Positions 33,521 to 45,953 are shown, numbered from the stretch's first letter. The stretch: 64,000 nt of DNA from Ottelia alismoides (GCA_037367405.1 JAZKJV010006046.1:62001-126000); one strand, 5' to 3'. Translations and numbers: made by a program. The notes: a model not told the origin generated them from the letters alone.

Positions 33521-34460
33521 CATAAGATTTGATGAAATTATAAATGTTATGATTTCAGATAGAATCTTGATGAACCGTGTGAAGCTTAGTGGGAGTGCCA
33601 TTGTGTTCATTATGCTAAATGTAGATAATATCCTAATCATTTAGAATGATATAAGGATGATAATAAGTGTTTTATGATCTGGCTATTCCATACCTTGATA
33701 TATGATCTCAAGGATACCTCTTAGATCTTAGTTCTGAAGTTGTTCAGAAGCAAAAAGAGAAGAGGGTATTGGAAAAGTCATACTAATAGTACACCTTGGA
33801 CATTTCCATTTTCTGGAAAATTCCAAGAAAGGCTTCTTTTCCTCAAAGATATGATATTGACCTATCTAAAGGGATAGCACCTCAAAGAGTGGAGGATGTG
33901 AATGCAAACTGCTTGCCCTTGTGCATCAGTTCCAAGAAGTCGGGTGTATGCTAGATGTGTACAAAAGCAAGATGTCTACCATGCAGTGGGAGTACTAATC
34001 TGTTACTAATCCTACTATGGAATAAAACACTTGATTGCAGTAATAACAATATCTTCAAAGATGATGAAACTTAGAGATAGTGATCTCAAAGTCTTATCTT
34101 CAAAAGTTTAAGACCTTGTAGATAGTGATCTATAAGGGTCTTAATTGTAGATATCTTAGGAGATAGAGATCTCCAGGAATAAAGGTAGGCTGATAAGGAT
34201 TATGGACATACTGGTTATAATAATTATCGAGCTATAGTGTCAAGGACACTATAACAAAATTGAGTATTGGTTGCATAAGATGCAACATTCGCATTGGATG
34301 CGAACACTGTTACTAGGAGAAATGCAAGTGCCGTAAAAGGACTTGGCGTAATCTCTTGGGAACAGAGTGACTGATCTCTTACCTAGCTATTTTCTAAATA
34401 GCCTATGATTGTCACATGAGTGTGGAGTTTAAATGATTAGCCCATTAATGGCTCTTTCGG
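33521..34460 (+). other. Copia B RNase H region, largely unreadable
   Basis: Expected position of RT palm, RNase H and the C-terminal end. Only short fragments suggest them, such as KGLGVISWEQSD near 34340. The end (34400-34460) matches positions 1-60 of the window. Confidence 0.4.
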
Positions 34461-34472
34461 CTAGTGGGAGAT
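34461..34472 (+). other. Polypurine tract of copia B
   Basis: ctagtgggagat immediately precedes the 3' LTR start TGTTGG; the purine run AGTGGGAGA is typical of plant copia elements. Confidence 0.8.
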
Positions 34473-37097
34473 TGTTGGACATGCGAGCCCACGACGAGCC
34501 ATTATGCAATAAATGTTATTGTGAATATCATTCCCTGATCTGAAATGAAGAATAAATAATTTGCATAATAGGTCCGTTAGTACAATTAGGGTTATGTACC
34601 ATGGCCATCTTGATGATCATACAGATGTTGATTCAAGTATTGAATCATAGAGGCTGGTGCTTGGATGAATATCCAAAGAGTTAGATTGAAGACTCATCGA
34701 GCACCATCAAATGATTATTAAGAGATGATCTCCACCCTGAGAAGGAGATGGCAATCCTTTCTCTAAAGGCTGATATCTAACTGACCTCTTGATGCATGTC
34801 CTCTGCATAGGAATAGAGATTCGGAGGTGTTAGATAAGTTAGGTCAAAGAGTTGACTTAACGAGATCGAGATAACCAAAGTCCTATATTGTATGATGTCA
34901 TGATATAGGCACGCATCCTGTAACCGGAGACATATGTGTTACTATATGTCTGAGTATGTACATTTGGCAGACCAATAGGTTGATGACCTAATCAAGGTCT
35001 ATACACCGGTGCGCTGGTGTGCATGCAGGGATATATGAGTAATACGATCTCTCAACGGGATCATACATGTTCAATTACTGAACCGGAAGACATGAGCTCA
35101 CTCATGAGATATTGGGAAGAATAAAATTCTGTGCACGGTCGTCTCGCTTTGGAAGCTTGACTAAAATTTTAGGTTTGATATATACTTTTGGAAAGTATAT
35201 GATCAAGACCTAGGTATGATATATGCTTTTGGAAAGTATATGATTTATACCGACTCCCAATGATCGAATGAGAAACTTAATGATAGAACTCTGAAGTAGA
35301 CAGTGTAAAATTGATCTTATACTTCAAGTTTATTCTGAGTCTTCCAGTATGTAGGATGTAAAGGTATTGGGAATACCTGAGGGTGATGTGATCATAAACG
35401 ATTGTATAACCATGATGCTTCCATTCCTAGGGAATGATGAAACGGGTCTGGATTTTAGTGACTCCTCTCAGTAGAGAAGTAATCTAATCTTAGTCCAAAT
35501 GTTGAACATTGATCTGAACATGATTCAGATGCAATGAGAAGATTAGATTTGCGGTCTTGATTTAATCAAGCATCTATGGGAGGCCTGAGATCTGGATTTG
35601 AGATGTGATCTCAATATCCAAGTCACTATACGTGGAATAATACAATTGCCCTATCCTTATCTCCAAGTATTCGCGGAGAAAGCGCATTATCCTTGAAAGA
35701 GTTCATGGATAATTCTATTGTTGATATATGTATTCAAGCATTGAGAAAATGGGTAATTAAATGTGATTTAATTATCATTAATAATATGAATTTGATGCAT
35801 ATTATAAGGAGAGTTATCTTAGATAATTAAATGAGATTTGATTGTCAAAGATGTGAATAATGTGAATGTGATTCATATTCTTTGGGCACAAGAGAAAAAG
35901 GGATCCAAGATGATTAAATGTGATTTATTTATCATGGATATGAATAATATGGATAGCAATATCCAATTATTCATAATACATTATAAATGTGATTTATAAT
36001 GTATTAGAGAGAGCTAATTATAATTTATATTTGTTGATTAATTGGTAATGTGTATTGGATACACATTGTGTAATTAATTGAAAATGTAAATTATATTTTG
36101 TTTCGGATTGTGAATGTGATTCACAATTTTCCAATGGCAAAATTGCAATATTCTTAAAATTAATTATGAATTATTTTTGAAGAATAAATCACAACAAAAA
36201 TTGTTGAATTAAATAGTAGAGAATTTCATGGAGATATGCAATCTCATGAGATTTCATGAGATTGCCCCACTTGGAAATAAGTGGCCGTCCACTATATTCC
36301 AATGGGATTGAGATCTCCATGGAATTTGTCTCCTTATTTGATTGTTTTAATTTTAGGATTGATGTATATTTGACTTGCCAAATATATTTGATCTAAATTA
36401 AATCACAAGTTGTTGGCTTTTACCAACAACAATCTTGACCATTAGATTAGACATAAATCAATCTCATCCATTGATTTTATATGTCCCATAGATTGAGATC
36501 CATGGATCCCAAAATCCTATAAATAGAGAGGCATACCATGCTCTCTTGGTAGACATGCTATTGGAGCACATCTCTCTCTCTCTCTCTCTCCACACGTCTA
36601 CTCTCTCTCCCTCTCATATGGCCGTCCATCATGGATGCCCTAGAGGGAGTCTCCATCGCCGCAACGTCGTCGTTATGCTGCCCGATCGTCTGCTCGTGGA
36701 TCTCCGTCTCCTTCGGTGCGCCTCGCTTGTGAAGAAGACATCGGATCTCGTGTGTCGAGATCAGGAGATTTGCCACTTGGATCATCAACATGGATTGCGA
36801 GAAGCACGTGATTCATCCCCGCGCTCGCAAGTGTCTCCTCCGTTGGATCGGACTTGAGACAGGAGGTCACTTCGTTTAGAGACTCGATCGCAACCACACT
36901 TCAAGAGTAATCCTATTACTTGTTTGTGGTTTAGATGAAACGATCCTAGAAGTGTTCTTGGATCATGTGGTTTTGTCGCATGAATTTTTTTTAAATTCCG
37001 CTGCATCGAGCAACTAGTGCGACTAGTCGCTCCTCGTCGTATTCGATACGACGCTCACGCTTCCATGATGCGCTTGAGGATCTAACCATATCCTTCA
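34473..37097 (+). repeat. Copia B 3' LTR
   Basis: Direct repeat of the 5' LTR with an intact TATA box TATAAATAG (36518-36526), a CT tract (36571-36590) and the inverted-repeat run (about 35753-36135). It ends CCTTCA at 37097, followed by CCTAT. Confidence 0.9.
36518..36526 (+). promoter_or_regulatory. TATA box of copia B 3' LTR
   Basis: TATAAATAG, 45-70 bp upstream of the CT tract. Initiation here would read rightward into the second CACTA gene. Confidence 0.6.
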
Positions 37098-38980
37098 CCT
37101 ATTAGTTTAGAGTCATTTGCTAATGAGGCTCAACGGGTCATAGCATACTATGAGTTTCTTGGTTATCCTTCTCCTCCATTTTATAGAAGCGTATATGGAG
37201 AGCCATCTTACACAACCGCTCCTGCTGCATGCCCGGTACCTGTACCAGTACAAACCTGGATGGATTTTAATTCACCTTCTTCTGCACGTCCGAGCACCCA
37301 CATACCTTTACCAACTGGAGGTGGACAGACTTTGGAGTCCTACCCTTTGTTGGAGGTTACTATGGATGAGAAGTATAATTTTTCTAAATTTAACTTTCAA
37401 ATAAATAAATCTTCTCATTTTCACTTTTATATTATTTGAAAATTTTACAAATATGCAGGGTTTTTTGAATAGGAACAAGGTGGCAAAGGATATTACCAAC
37501 ATAATCAAGACACGTTTGACTAACATGCAATTTCATTAGTGTCGCATTCCTGCTATCGAGCAGGAGAGATTGTTTGAGATGTTTCTGGTAAGTATAATGA
37601 TTTAGCGCATTCATTGAAATTTGTTACTACTCTTTAATCTAATATTTTACAATACTTTTTCAGAGTAGTTATCGTTTAGTTCTTGATCTGGGAAGGAGGC
37701 TTATCGTCGAGCATTTATTCATTTGGTGGAGAATAGGATGAGCAATATTATTTTCAAACTAAGGGGAGACTCTCATGTGAGGACGTGATGCGAGGATATG
37801 AATTTTGAGGGGATGAAGAGGTTCCCACCAACATGATGCACGGAGGAAAGGTATTGTATTACGTCCATAATTTATGATGTACATTTTTTAAAAAACAATA
37901 TTTATAGCATATTTGTTGCAGGTGAGTGGGTTTTTGTGATGTATTCATTGCACATACTAAGTTTGGAAGGAGATCGACGCGAGAAAGACAAAGCGCTAAA
38001 AATTGAGGATCAAATCGATCAGTGGCTTTAAAAGCTACAATCATATTAGAGCAGAGCTGGTACTTTCTTTTAGAAATTAGATTTTAAACACTAATATATT
38101 ATAGTTCCATTCAGACTTAATACTATATAGAGTATAACATTATATATTTTTTACGTATTTTTATTATTATTTTATATTATGTATTTTATTTAATATGTAT
38201 TAGTATTTATAGTATTAATATACAATAGCAGGCGTACAGAAGTAATATACAAAAAATAAATGATTGCGTGAGTAAGATGCAAAAGCTGGAGGGGTATTGT
38301 TCGTAAAAACCACAAAGCTTGTCACATGCTTGGGCATGTGTTCTTCACCTGTAGAGGCATGTTCGTGAATAAAAAATATTTGCGGGTAATATTTGAAAAT
38401 GTTCCCCAAAATATTTGTAAGACGCACATGATGTGCGTGTTATGACTTCAGCGGTGGTAATGATGAATTTGGATCGTTGATCGTGGGTTGATCGAACGAC
38501 TCGTATTGATCTGGAAAATATGCTCGTATTCTTCCTGAATATGGGCTGCAAGTGGCGATTGATGCTTCATACACGGCTGCTCGCGTAAGAAGGAGCTCTT
38601 CTTCTTTTTCTTCAAATGAGGATGCTTGCGATTCGAGTTCTCGATCAGATCTCAATGTTGCTGTGATTAGATCCAGAAGCTCGATGGTCAGCTGCTCGGT
38701 TCGCTCTCAACCTACTCCAGTTGTTGAGGAAGCTCTTTAGATTAAGGGAGATATGTTGGCAATCTTTGCTCGCATGACTGGAATGACCTATAAGAATCAG
38801 CCTCACTTCTTGTTCCGCAAAGGATCGGATGCAAATCACACAGGAAATAAGTCCAAAAACTTTGCACTCATATCATGGATTTCAGCAGCAAAAAGCATAA
38901 TAAACATCAAGTCTTTTAAGCATGTGACAACTAATAGGTTTCTGCAAGTTGACGAATGGCATTTAAAAACTATTTGATAT
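37098..38980 (+). pseudogene. CACTA second gene (PF03004-like), continuation with introns
   Basis: Continues the gene started at 26387. A Tyr/Pro-rich segment (YPSPPFYRSVYGEPSY, CPVPVPVQTWMDF) leads to an intron (GT 37373 to AG 37458). KVAKDITNIIKTRLTNMQ and IPAIEQERLFEMFL follow, then a second intron (37588-37663), SSYRLVLDLGRR, a third intron (about 37851-37921), KALKIEDQIDQWL and a fourth intron (38060-38231). Next come AYRSNIQKINDCVSKMQKL and a degenerate tail. The order resembles the plant transposase family PF03004 (Ptta/En/Spm), thought to be the DNA-binding partner of TNP2. Stops inside exons show decay. Splice sites are inferred from GT/AG and frame logic only. Confidence 0.6.
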
Positions 38981-40640
38981 ACTTTTCCAGTGATAGCTCT
39001 GATATAATATTATATATCTTCAATTATCTAATAGCCTAATACAGATCAATCCTGATTTCAATTTGTATCACTTAGAACCCAGACTCATCAGACCATTCAA
39101 TCTACAAATCAAATTCATATTACCCGCATACATTATATGTAATTTCTCGGATTAGCAAGCAATAATTAAAGTAGGTAAATGACTCAGATAAACATAACTT
39201 AAGTTGCAATCCACCCAATTCCACATTAGAACACTTTCAAATCACAGATTCGAGCAATTACCCAAACTTGTTTTAATAATTCCACACCAAAGAAAAGTCC
39301 AATCAAACAAAACATAATTTACTTACCAAATTAACTGATGATTACCTAAGCAAAAGGGCAACCTTTCACTTGTCCTCTTAGACTAAATGACTTCTCTGAG
39401 AGAAAAAACAATACGTGTTCCTTTACTTTAGACTACTGCTATCAAGTATTAAGCTCCAGCGACAAGAAAAAAAATCGATCGGACATGCAATCCATAGTTG
39501 GTGTGCAACAAAAGATTGAGGTGAACGGAAGGCGTGATTTGTGTATGTGAATCCGAGAATAGGTATGAGGTGGAAGAGAAGGTGTAAATGGAAACTCCCA
39601 CAGGTGATGGCGAAAAGGAGCTTAAGCTCATGCAATGGCTTTTGGAATCAAACCGGAGAAAAAAATATAGAGAAAGCAGAGGGGGATAAGAGGGAATCAG
39701 GCCATAAAGAGGATGGATGTTGACCTAAAAACTACTGTATGGAAGAGAAAAGGTTGAAGGACGTCGCCTGGGGATGCTAGAGTTCGACGGAGCTCCTGCT
39801 GGTCATGGCCTCAACAACAGCAGAGGGAGGCTGCTCTCACGGTGGTGCGGAGCGTACACCGGAGGCGATCTCGCTGGACTCCCTCGCTTCCTCGCTCGAT
39901 GGCGATTAAGGATGGCTGTCACCCACTCTCTCTCGCTCCGGAACTCACTGTTATGGTGGTGAAAATGGTGGATAAATCGAATGAAGGGGGGTCAGGTCCT
40001 ATTTATATGGGTCAGAGGAGGAGGTTTGCTTGGGGAGCACGACTGGTTTGTTGGCCGAACGGCCTAATGGCCAATGTTTGGCCATTAGGTGGTTGGTCGG
40101 AGGAGAAGAAGAAGGGGGAGAAGGCGAAGGAAGGAACGGGTGGCGGGCGAAGAAAGGAGAAAGGGGGAAAAGAGGTATTGGGGAAGAATGAAGAAAATGG
40201 AGAAGAGAGAAGAATGAGAAGAAAACTAAAAAAAATTAAATTAAATAATTAATTAAAATAAATAATTATTAATTAATTCAATATATTAAATTAATAATTA
40301 AATAAAATAAATGAATAAATAATTACTTAATTAATTAAATAAATACTTAAATAAATAAATTTTAATTTATTAATTTTAATAATAAATATTAATGAAGTAT
40401 AAAAATATAAGAAATGACCTATATTAAATAAATTACAATTAATATACATTATACATTTTATACCAATTGATCCCAAAACCCACTTTTTGCATATTAATTT
40501 TGATTTTAATGAAATCAGATTCATTTGATAGATAACTCTATTAAACAAACTTTAAAAGTGACTACTCCCAATTCGGAGTCCATATGAATCAGCTATGAGG
40601 TCCGAAAATTTAGGGTCACGACTTCGTGGCTTCGTGATTT
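38981..40640 (-). repeat. Minus-strand LTR-like promoter segment, family uncertain
   Basis: On the minus strand, a TATA box (ATATAAATAG, 39999-40008) is followed by a GC-rich leader (about 39560-39990) and then AT-rich sequence. This ends near TTATATCAGAGC (about 38992-39003), which resembles the tRNA-iMet primer site TGGTATCAGAGC at 10 of 12 positions. The minus-strand left part (40560-40640) carries TGACCCTAAATTTTCGG, similar in style to Del/Tekay-type LTR starts. No internal genes are attached. It could instead be part of the element D LTR. Confidence 0.35.
39999..40008 (-). promoter_or_regulatory. TATA box, minus strand
   Basis: Minus-strand ATATAAATAG immediately upstream (in minus orientation) of a GC-rich stretch typical of a transcript leader. 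Confidence 0.45.
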
Positions 40641-41188
40641 ATTGGTATTTTATTTAAGTTATATTTTTATATTTTTCTATTGATTTCTAGAAACACATTA
40701 GAAAAAGAATTAAGTTAAACGGAGTTAATAATTAATTAGAAAATCAGGAAGTTTATACATATAGTACATGTAGACAAAGGGTCCAAACACCAAAACTCAC
40801 CTATGTTATTCCAATATTTTTTTTGATATCTTTAATAATTCGTGTTAGTTATAAAATTAAGTTTAAAAGTGAGTTTGGTCAATTTGAAGTTTTCTATAAA
40901 TAGTTATGAAAGTTGGAATTCGGCTTTTACGACTTTTTCTGTTCATTGTAATATTTTATTTATCCATTAAATAATTTTCCTGATATTTTTATAAATTAAT
41001 ATATATATTATTATGAACAACTTTCGTGAAGAAAAGATTTTACTTTGAGATGATATTGATGATAAATAAAATAGGTAAATTATTTACAATGTGTAAAATG
41101 TGTATATGTATATTTATGATCTTAAGTTTCTGACATTTTTATAAATTAGGATCCTTCTCTCCCTGTACTTATTTATTTTATTGACCAC

Positions 41189-41200
41189 GTCAATATTGAC
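41189..41200. promoter_or_regulatory. Palindromic W-box pair in element D LTR
   Basis: GTCAATATTGAC is a perfect 12-bp palindrome of two TTGAC cores, flanked by GACCA on the left and TGGTC on the right. Confidence 0.5.
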
Positions 41201-41224
41201 CTGGTCTCAGGGTTAGGATCAATC

Positions 41225-41251
41225 TATATATATATATATATATATATATAT
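41225..41251. repeat. TA microsatellite
   Basis: About 13 TA units inside the element D LTR. Confidence 0.9.
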
Positions 41252-41446
41252 TACATATCTACATCCTTCATTTCTTTTATTTTCTTTTTCTCTTTATTTT
41301 TTATTTTTGATAAAATAAGTGTTAAATATATGACATTAACAAATGTCGTTAGAATGTTAATTAGTGAGAAGTAGTGAATATTTACATGTATTTTACTAAG
41401 GATTTTAGCCATGAAGGAATAAAGGTGATGAATCATGGATTCATCA

Positions 41447-41468
41447 TTCCCCCATACTTTACCTTTGC
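41447..41468 (-). other. Polypurine tract of element D
   Basis: Minus strand reads GCAAAGGTAAAGTATGGGGG shortly before the LTR start, equivalent to gcaaaggtaaagtatag in element E. Confidence 0.75.
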
Positions 41469-43010
41469 TAGTCCCTTAGAAAATACTTATCCTATAAATA
41501 AGTGCAAGCAAAAAGAAAAAAAAGAAAAATAAAAGAACTTAGAACATGCTTATTTCTTTAAATCGAATCTCACTTCATCCAAAATTAAGAACTTGGAGTT
41601 TGCCTTTGGATTAATAGTCTATAGGGACCTTATTAGAATTAGGATTTAAGTCTCAACGACCCTCAAGTTCAACAAATCCTTATTCATGTTCACCTTAATA
41701 GACAACTCAGATCCACCTATCCATCACGCAAACTTTTCGGCTTTGAAATCAAATTTGTATTGTGTGTGAAAGGTGTTAGCTCTTCCTGCTTAAAAAAGCA
41801 AAGAAATCACCCATCTCGATAATACACTCCCATTGGGCCCTCATGTGGCTACTCGATCCTCGAGGAGGGGGGCATTTCCTTCTCAGGTCAGGTTGTAATG
41901 TATCCATAATCGAGTAGAGAGAAGTAAGAAGAATGGGAAGAGAATTGGAGTGTGATCAGTGTAGTCACATCTCCTTGTGAAGCTCAACCATTTTTGCCAT
42001 GTCTCCACTAAGATATGCAGGCTTTCTGAAGCTTGGACCATTGTGGTCATATTTGTATTTGGTGTATTTGGCTTCTATTTGGTAGAAATGATTTTTGCGC
42101 TGCAATGATCTTTTTTGCCCCGACGGATATAACATCTTTGCTTCCATCCATTTTTTTGGATCTTTGAAAAAATTGTGTCAACAGATCCTTCCCTCATTCG
42201 AAGCTTTATTTCAACCCCACACTCCCATATTTAGATATATGCGCTACTAGACAAGGATGAGAAGGCACCACGAAAATGGACTGCCCTTCTCAACCCCATG
42301 CAAGTTGAGCTAAGTGTAGAGTGCATGAGTTGAAAATTTGTTCAAATTGAGAAGAGTTAAACGGATGACACCAAGTGTCCTACTTAGGCAAGTTTATGTT
42401 AAATTACGAACAAGGTCTCATGCAACCCAAAGAATTAAGTCGAATGACTTGAAGAGTCTTAATTCCAGTTCCTAATAAATTCCCTTTAGAATTAAGTGGA
42501 TTAAGGCCTAAATCAAGCTTCATCTCTCAGACTTAGATCCATTCAGTTCAAGAATCAAACTTATTCTGAAAAATGCTAATGAATGCAACAATTTTTTATG
42601 AACTGAATTTTCTAGATTAAGCTTTTTATGTATTTTTTTAAAGATTTTTTTTCATTTTTTTTAATTTTGAAACTTTAATTTTTTTAGTAATTTTTTAAGG
42701 AGTTAGTGGATTAAATCAATTATACGAATTTTACAAGAATTATTTACAAAGAATTTTATACACATTATATATATATAAGATTATACGAACTTATACAAGA
42801 TTTTATCAAGAATTTTATTTACAACTTCTATATAATTAAGAATTTTATCCAAGTATTTTACAACACTTTTTATATACAATTTTTAAGACATTTTTTTTTA
42901 ATAATAAGCCATATTTACAGTTTTCTTTAGGCTTTTAAAAACCCAAAATATATACCCATACTTTTAGAGCCATATTATTAGAAATACAATAAATATGAGT
43001 TATGGATTCT
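41469..43010 (-). other. Conserved non-coding 3' internal region of element D
   Basis: On the minus strand this carries diverged versions of the blocks found in A (14640-15757) and E (55200-56340), for example the segment around 42420-42540 with gaattaag and actctt phrases. It contains no open frame of note. Confidence 0.5.
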
Positions 43011-43011
43011 A

Positions 43012-43013
<2 letters not shown>

Positions 43014-43065
<52 letters not shown>
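43014..43065. repeat. GT microsatellite (26 units)
   Basis: Uninterrupted (GT)26 in the non-coding 3' region of element D. In A and E the homologous position holds a short TA palindrome (gtatatat and atatatac arms). Confidence 0.95.
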
Positions 43066-43068
<3 letters not shown>

Positions 43069-43303
43069 CGACACACCCCTATAGCGTGAACTATGTCCTC
43101 ATAATGACCAAAGAAGTGACAAAGGAACACATAACTCGGGATAAGTATAGATTGGTGACAAGAATGCTATAGTACAACGACTCAAACATAGTGAATAGTG
43201 GTTAATCATTCCATCTATACTTAGGATCAATCATAAGGATAGCAGACTCAAATGATCGAGGTCAAAAGAATGTACACAATCAATGACTCGGCTTGTCACC
43301 CCC

Positions 43304-43550
43304 CATAGTTAGGGTAAAATATCCCTAAGTATAGATAAGAATATCATCCGTTAATGGACAAGCGAGAGAGCAGATGATACGGAAATTAAAAACATTAAAA
43401 AATGTCATGAGCAATATAACCCCCCCATACTTAGGGTAGAACACACCCTAAGTATAAGCAATAACAAGGGTAATAGAATAGAACAATATGAACAACACAA
43501 TGTCTACACCCCCCATTTTTAGGATAAAGTACATCGTAAGTCTAGAAAAA
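43304..43550 (-). repeat. PPT-like hairpins of element D
   Basis: Three inverted repeats equivalent to those of A and E. They are tagttaggg (43306-43314) with ccctaagta (43323-43331), one mismatch; atacttagggt (43427-43437) with accctaagtat (43445-43455), a perfect 11-bp stem; and a degenerate third near 43514-43545. Each is preceded on the plus strand by a C run (cccccc), the complement of the PPT-like G run. Confidence 0.8.
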
Positions 43551-43796
43551 ATCCTAAGCAAGACCTACAGATGTAATACAAATGAAAGAATTAATGAAGA
43601 AAATCGAAAACACATGTACAAATCAGAACGTGAAACTGAGATATGAGATGCAGAATGTTAAGAATGAAGAACACATCTAATAAAAAATGAATGGGGGCAA
43701 CCTCAATAGTCGGATCAAGAAAAGGTTTCAAATATTGTCCTTGTCTCGAAAGGTGGACTCAGAAGACAACTAAGATATATTGATGCTGCCATTGTC

Positions 43797-44840
43797 CTAC
43801 ACCTTTCGTACTAGGTACATGCCTTTCCACTTGCTCTGAAGTTTCCCTGAAAATAGCTTGAGTCTTGCATCGAATAGACAAACTTTCTGATCTGGTTCAA
43901 ATTGCTTATGGTTGATGTGTGCATCATGCCATTCTTTCATCCACTTCTTATAACGAAGGATACTCGTGAAAGCCTCGTCTCTTAATTCCTCCAAGGCTGC
44001 CATTTTGTCTGCTTCTGATTTCCCACATCGTCTAAACCAAAGATTACCTCTTTCACTACCCACCATGAATTGTGCTTGATTTCAATAGGTAAGTGGCATT
44101 GCTTGTCCTAAATGAATCAAAAGGGAGATGTTCCCAATGGTGTCATGAAGGATGTTCTATATGCCCAAAGAACCGAGTCAAAAAGCTGTGAATCCTTTAG
44201 GTCTCGGCGAACAACCTTCTGCAAGATCGTCTTAACCACCTTATTCAAAACATCAACTAGACCATTTGTCTGAGTATGATATGGAGTAGAAACCCGATGG
44301 TCTATACCGAACTCGTTAGCAAGTGCTCTTACATTGTCATTGATGAAGTGGCTACCCCTATCTGAAATCAGAATTCAAGGGACCCGAACCGCAAAATGAT
44401 GTGCTTTCTCAAGAACTTGCAAACCGTGTTCGCATCAACGGCTCAGGTGGGAATAGCCTCAACCCAACGACTAACATAATCTACATCTAACAGAATGTAC
44501 TCGAATCCCAAACTCTTAGGGAACGGGCCCATAAACTCGATATCCCATGCATCAAAGACTTCACATAAGTGAATCGACTCCATTGGCATCATGTTTTTAT
44601 GTCCACAAGTGCCCATCCTTTGATGGCCAGTACATCTCTTTACGAATGCATGATCATCCGCAATGAGAGTAGGCCACCAAAGATCGGATTGAAGCACCTT
44701 CTATGCCTTACTCTTCCTAGAATGGTATCCTTTAGCTTCTAATTTATGGCAATATGTGAGGACACTATGGTATTCCTCCTGAGGAATACACCGAAGCCAG
44801 ACAGAATATGCTCTTTCATGATAAAGGATCGGATCCTCGC
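43797..44840 (-). pseudogene. Element D integrase
   Basis: The C-terminal part (43797-44066, minus) reads WHDAHINHKQFEPDQKVCL and LQSKWKGMYLVRKV. The core start (44443-44697) reads [20 protein letters not shown]. Two key sites are altered: the first DDE Asp motif reads IEFMGPFP instead of IDFMGPFP, and the zinc finger reads RCTGHQR where A has RCTDCQR, losing a Cys. Frameshifts and stops separate the segments. Confidence 0.85.
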
Positions 44841-45019
44841 AATGGTAAGACTTGCCTCTCACAAGGGAAGTCTCAAGTCTCTACATAGATGAACCTTGTG
44901 GGACTTTCTTGGCAACAAGACAGTTCACAATGTCGGCGTACCATAGGAGTGAGGTGACATCAAGAATCGCCTCGTCTGGAAAAGTCTCAGTGATAGGTGT
45001 ATCACACTTAGAAGTCTTA

Positions 45020-45124
45020 GGTAATTCTAGTCAGGAGAGGTGGTCCGCCACCACATTCTTGACTCCAGACTTGTCCTTAATCTCAATATTGAACTCTTAG
45101 AGTAGAAGCATCCATCTAGTAAGC
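45020..45124 (-). pseudogene. Element D RNase H, C-terminal end
   Basis: Minus strand reads RWMLLL, stop, EFNIEIKDKSGVKNVVADHLS. The stop replaces the Gln codon present in element A. The frame is cut at 45124 by element E and resumes at 59684. Confidence 0.8.
45120..45124. repeat. Target-site duplication of element E, left copy
   Basis: TAAGC versus TAAGG at 59684-59688: four of five identical. Confidence 0.7.
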
Positions 45125-45937
45125 TGATGAATCTAATATTCTCATTCTTTAATATTTTATTTTAGCTCTTTCTTTTAGAAAAACAACCTATAAATATCTG
45201 TAAATACAACAACTAAGCATTGTTCATGCCATTGTTAATATCTCATAATTAACACCTATTTTTCAAAAATTAAAGAATAAAGAGAAAAGAAAAATAAGGA
45301 TTTCTTTAGAATAAATACAGAGTGACCTAAATCCCAAGAGAATGTCAAATTTTGACCTGATCGTGAAGAAAATAAGTAGAGAGAGATAATTACACTATGT
45401 ATTGTACATAGTAATAATACTTGTACGAAATATTTATTTAATTATTTATTCTATCAAAATATAAATATCCTATTTTTTTACACACTTGTATGTAGCTTTA
45501 GAAATAATATAAAAATAAAATAAAAACAATAAAAAACAAAATAAAAAAAAAAATCAACAAACCCCTGTATATAATACAGTACTTATTTATTTTATAACAT
45601 TCTATTATTTTATAAAATTAAAATAAAAATCATTTTATATTCCTAAAATTATTTTGTAAATAACTAAAATAAAAAATAAAAAGATTTTTTATAAAAATAA
45701 TAAAATAAAAATAAGTGTACATAATACATAGGTATATTATACATTTTTATAATACTATATATTGTATATACCTTATTTTTATTTTCATAAAAATAATTAA
45801 AAATCACAGAAAACAGTTTTCAAAATAATAAACATTTTTCATTTTATACACTTTTTATTTTAAAATAATTTACTATTTTAAATTCAATTATCTTTTAATT
45901 TCGTAAATCATCGATTCTCATTGGCCCACATGAGATC

Positions 45938-45953
45938 GTTGACCTCAGTCAAC
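45938..45953. promoter_or_regulatory. Palindromic W-box pair, element E 5' LTR
   Basis: GTTGAC and GTCAAC arms with a 4-base spacer, about 205 bp upstream of the TATA box; the 3' LTR copy is diverged (57171-57186). Confidence 0.5.

Larger units (their letters stand above)
26488..37097 (+). mobile_element. Ty1/copia LTR retrotransposon B, complete structure, decayed genes
   Basis: A 10.6-kb element with LTRs starting TGTTGG and ending CCTTCA, a tRNA-iMet-type primer site (29139-29149), a long non-coding leader, integrase remnants located before RT remnants (the copia order), and the polypurine tract AGTGGGAGAT before the 3' LTR. Reading frames are very degenerate, with no open frame longer than about 95 codons in the internal region. 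It lies inside the second gene of the CACTA element. Confidence 0.88.
40750..41446 (-). repeat. Element D 3' LTR, minus strand, promoter-distal part (left end unresolved)
   Basis: In minus orientation the LTR starts TGATGAATCC at 41446, directly after a polypurine tract. It shares blocks in the same order with solo LTR F (for example a CCTGAGACC block, AGGGAGA followed by AAGG, GAAAGTTGT, and GTGAGTTTTGG followed by GGACCC), so D and F belong to the same family. I lose the similarity left of about 40750. It contains a TA microsatellite (41225-41251) and the palindrome GTCAATATTGAC (41189-41200). Confidence 0.6.
40750..45124 (-). mobile_element. Athila-like element D, 3' portion (minus strand)
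   Basis: Contains, in minus-strand order, the end of RNase H (45124-45020), integrase (about 44840-43797), a non-coding 3' region, a polypurine tract (41447-41468) and the 3' LTR. Element E is inserted at 45124. The remainder of D continues at 59684 with a matching RNase H reading, which proves the two parts belong together. Confidence 0.85.

Noticed and set aside
39842..40252. 136-codon plus-strand frame
   Set aside because: Gly/Lys/Glu-rich low complexity from purine-rich DNA, antisense to an LTR-like promoter and leader.
43014..43065. GT tract as a functional Z-DNA regulator
   Set aside because: Nothing beyond the repeat itself supports function; it lies in a dead element.
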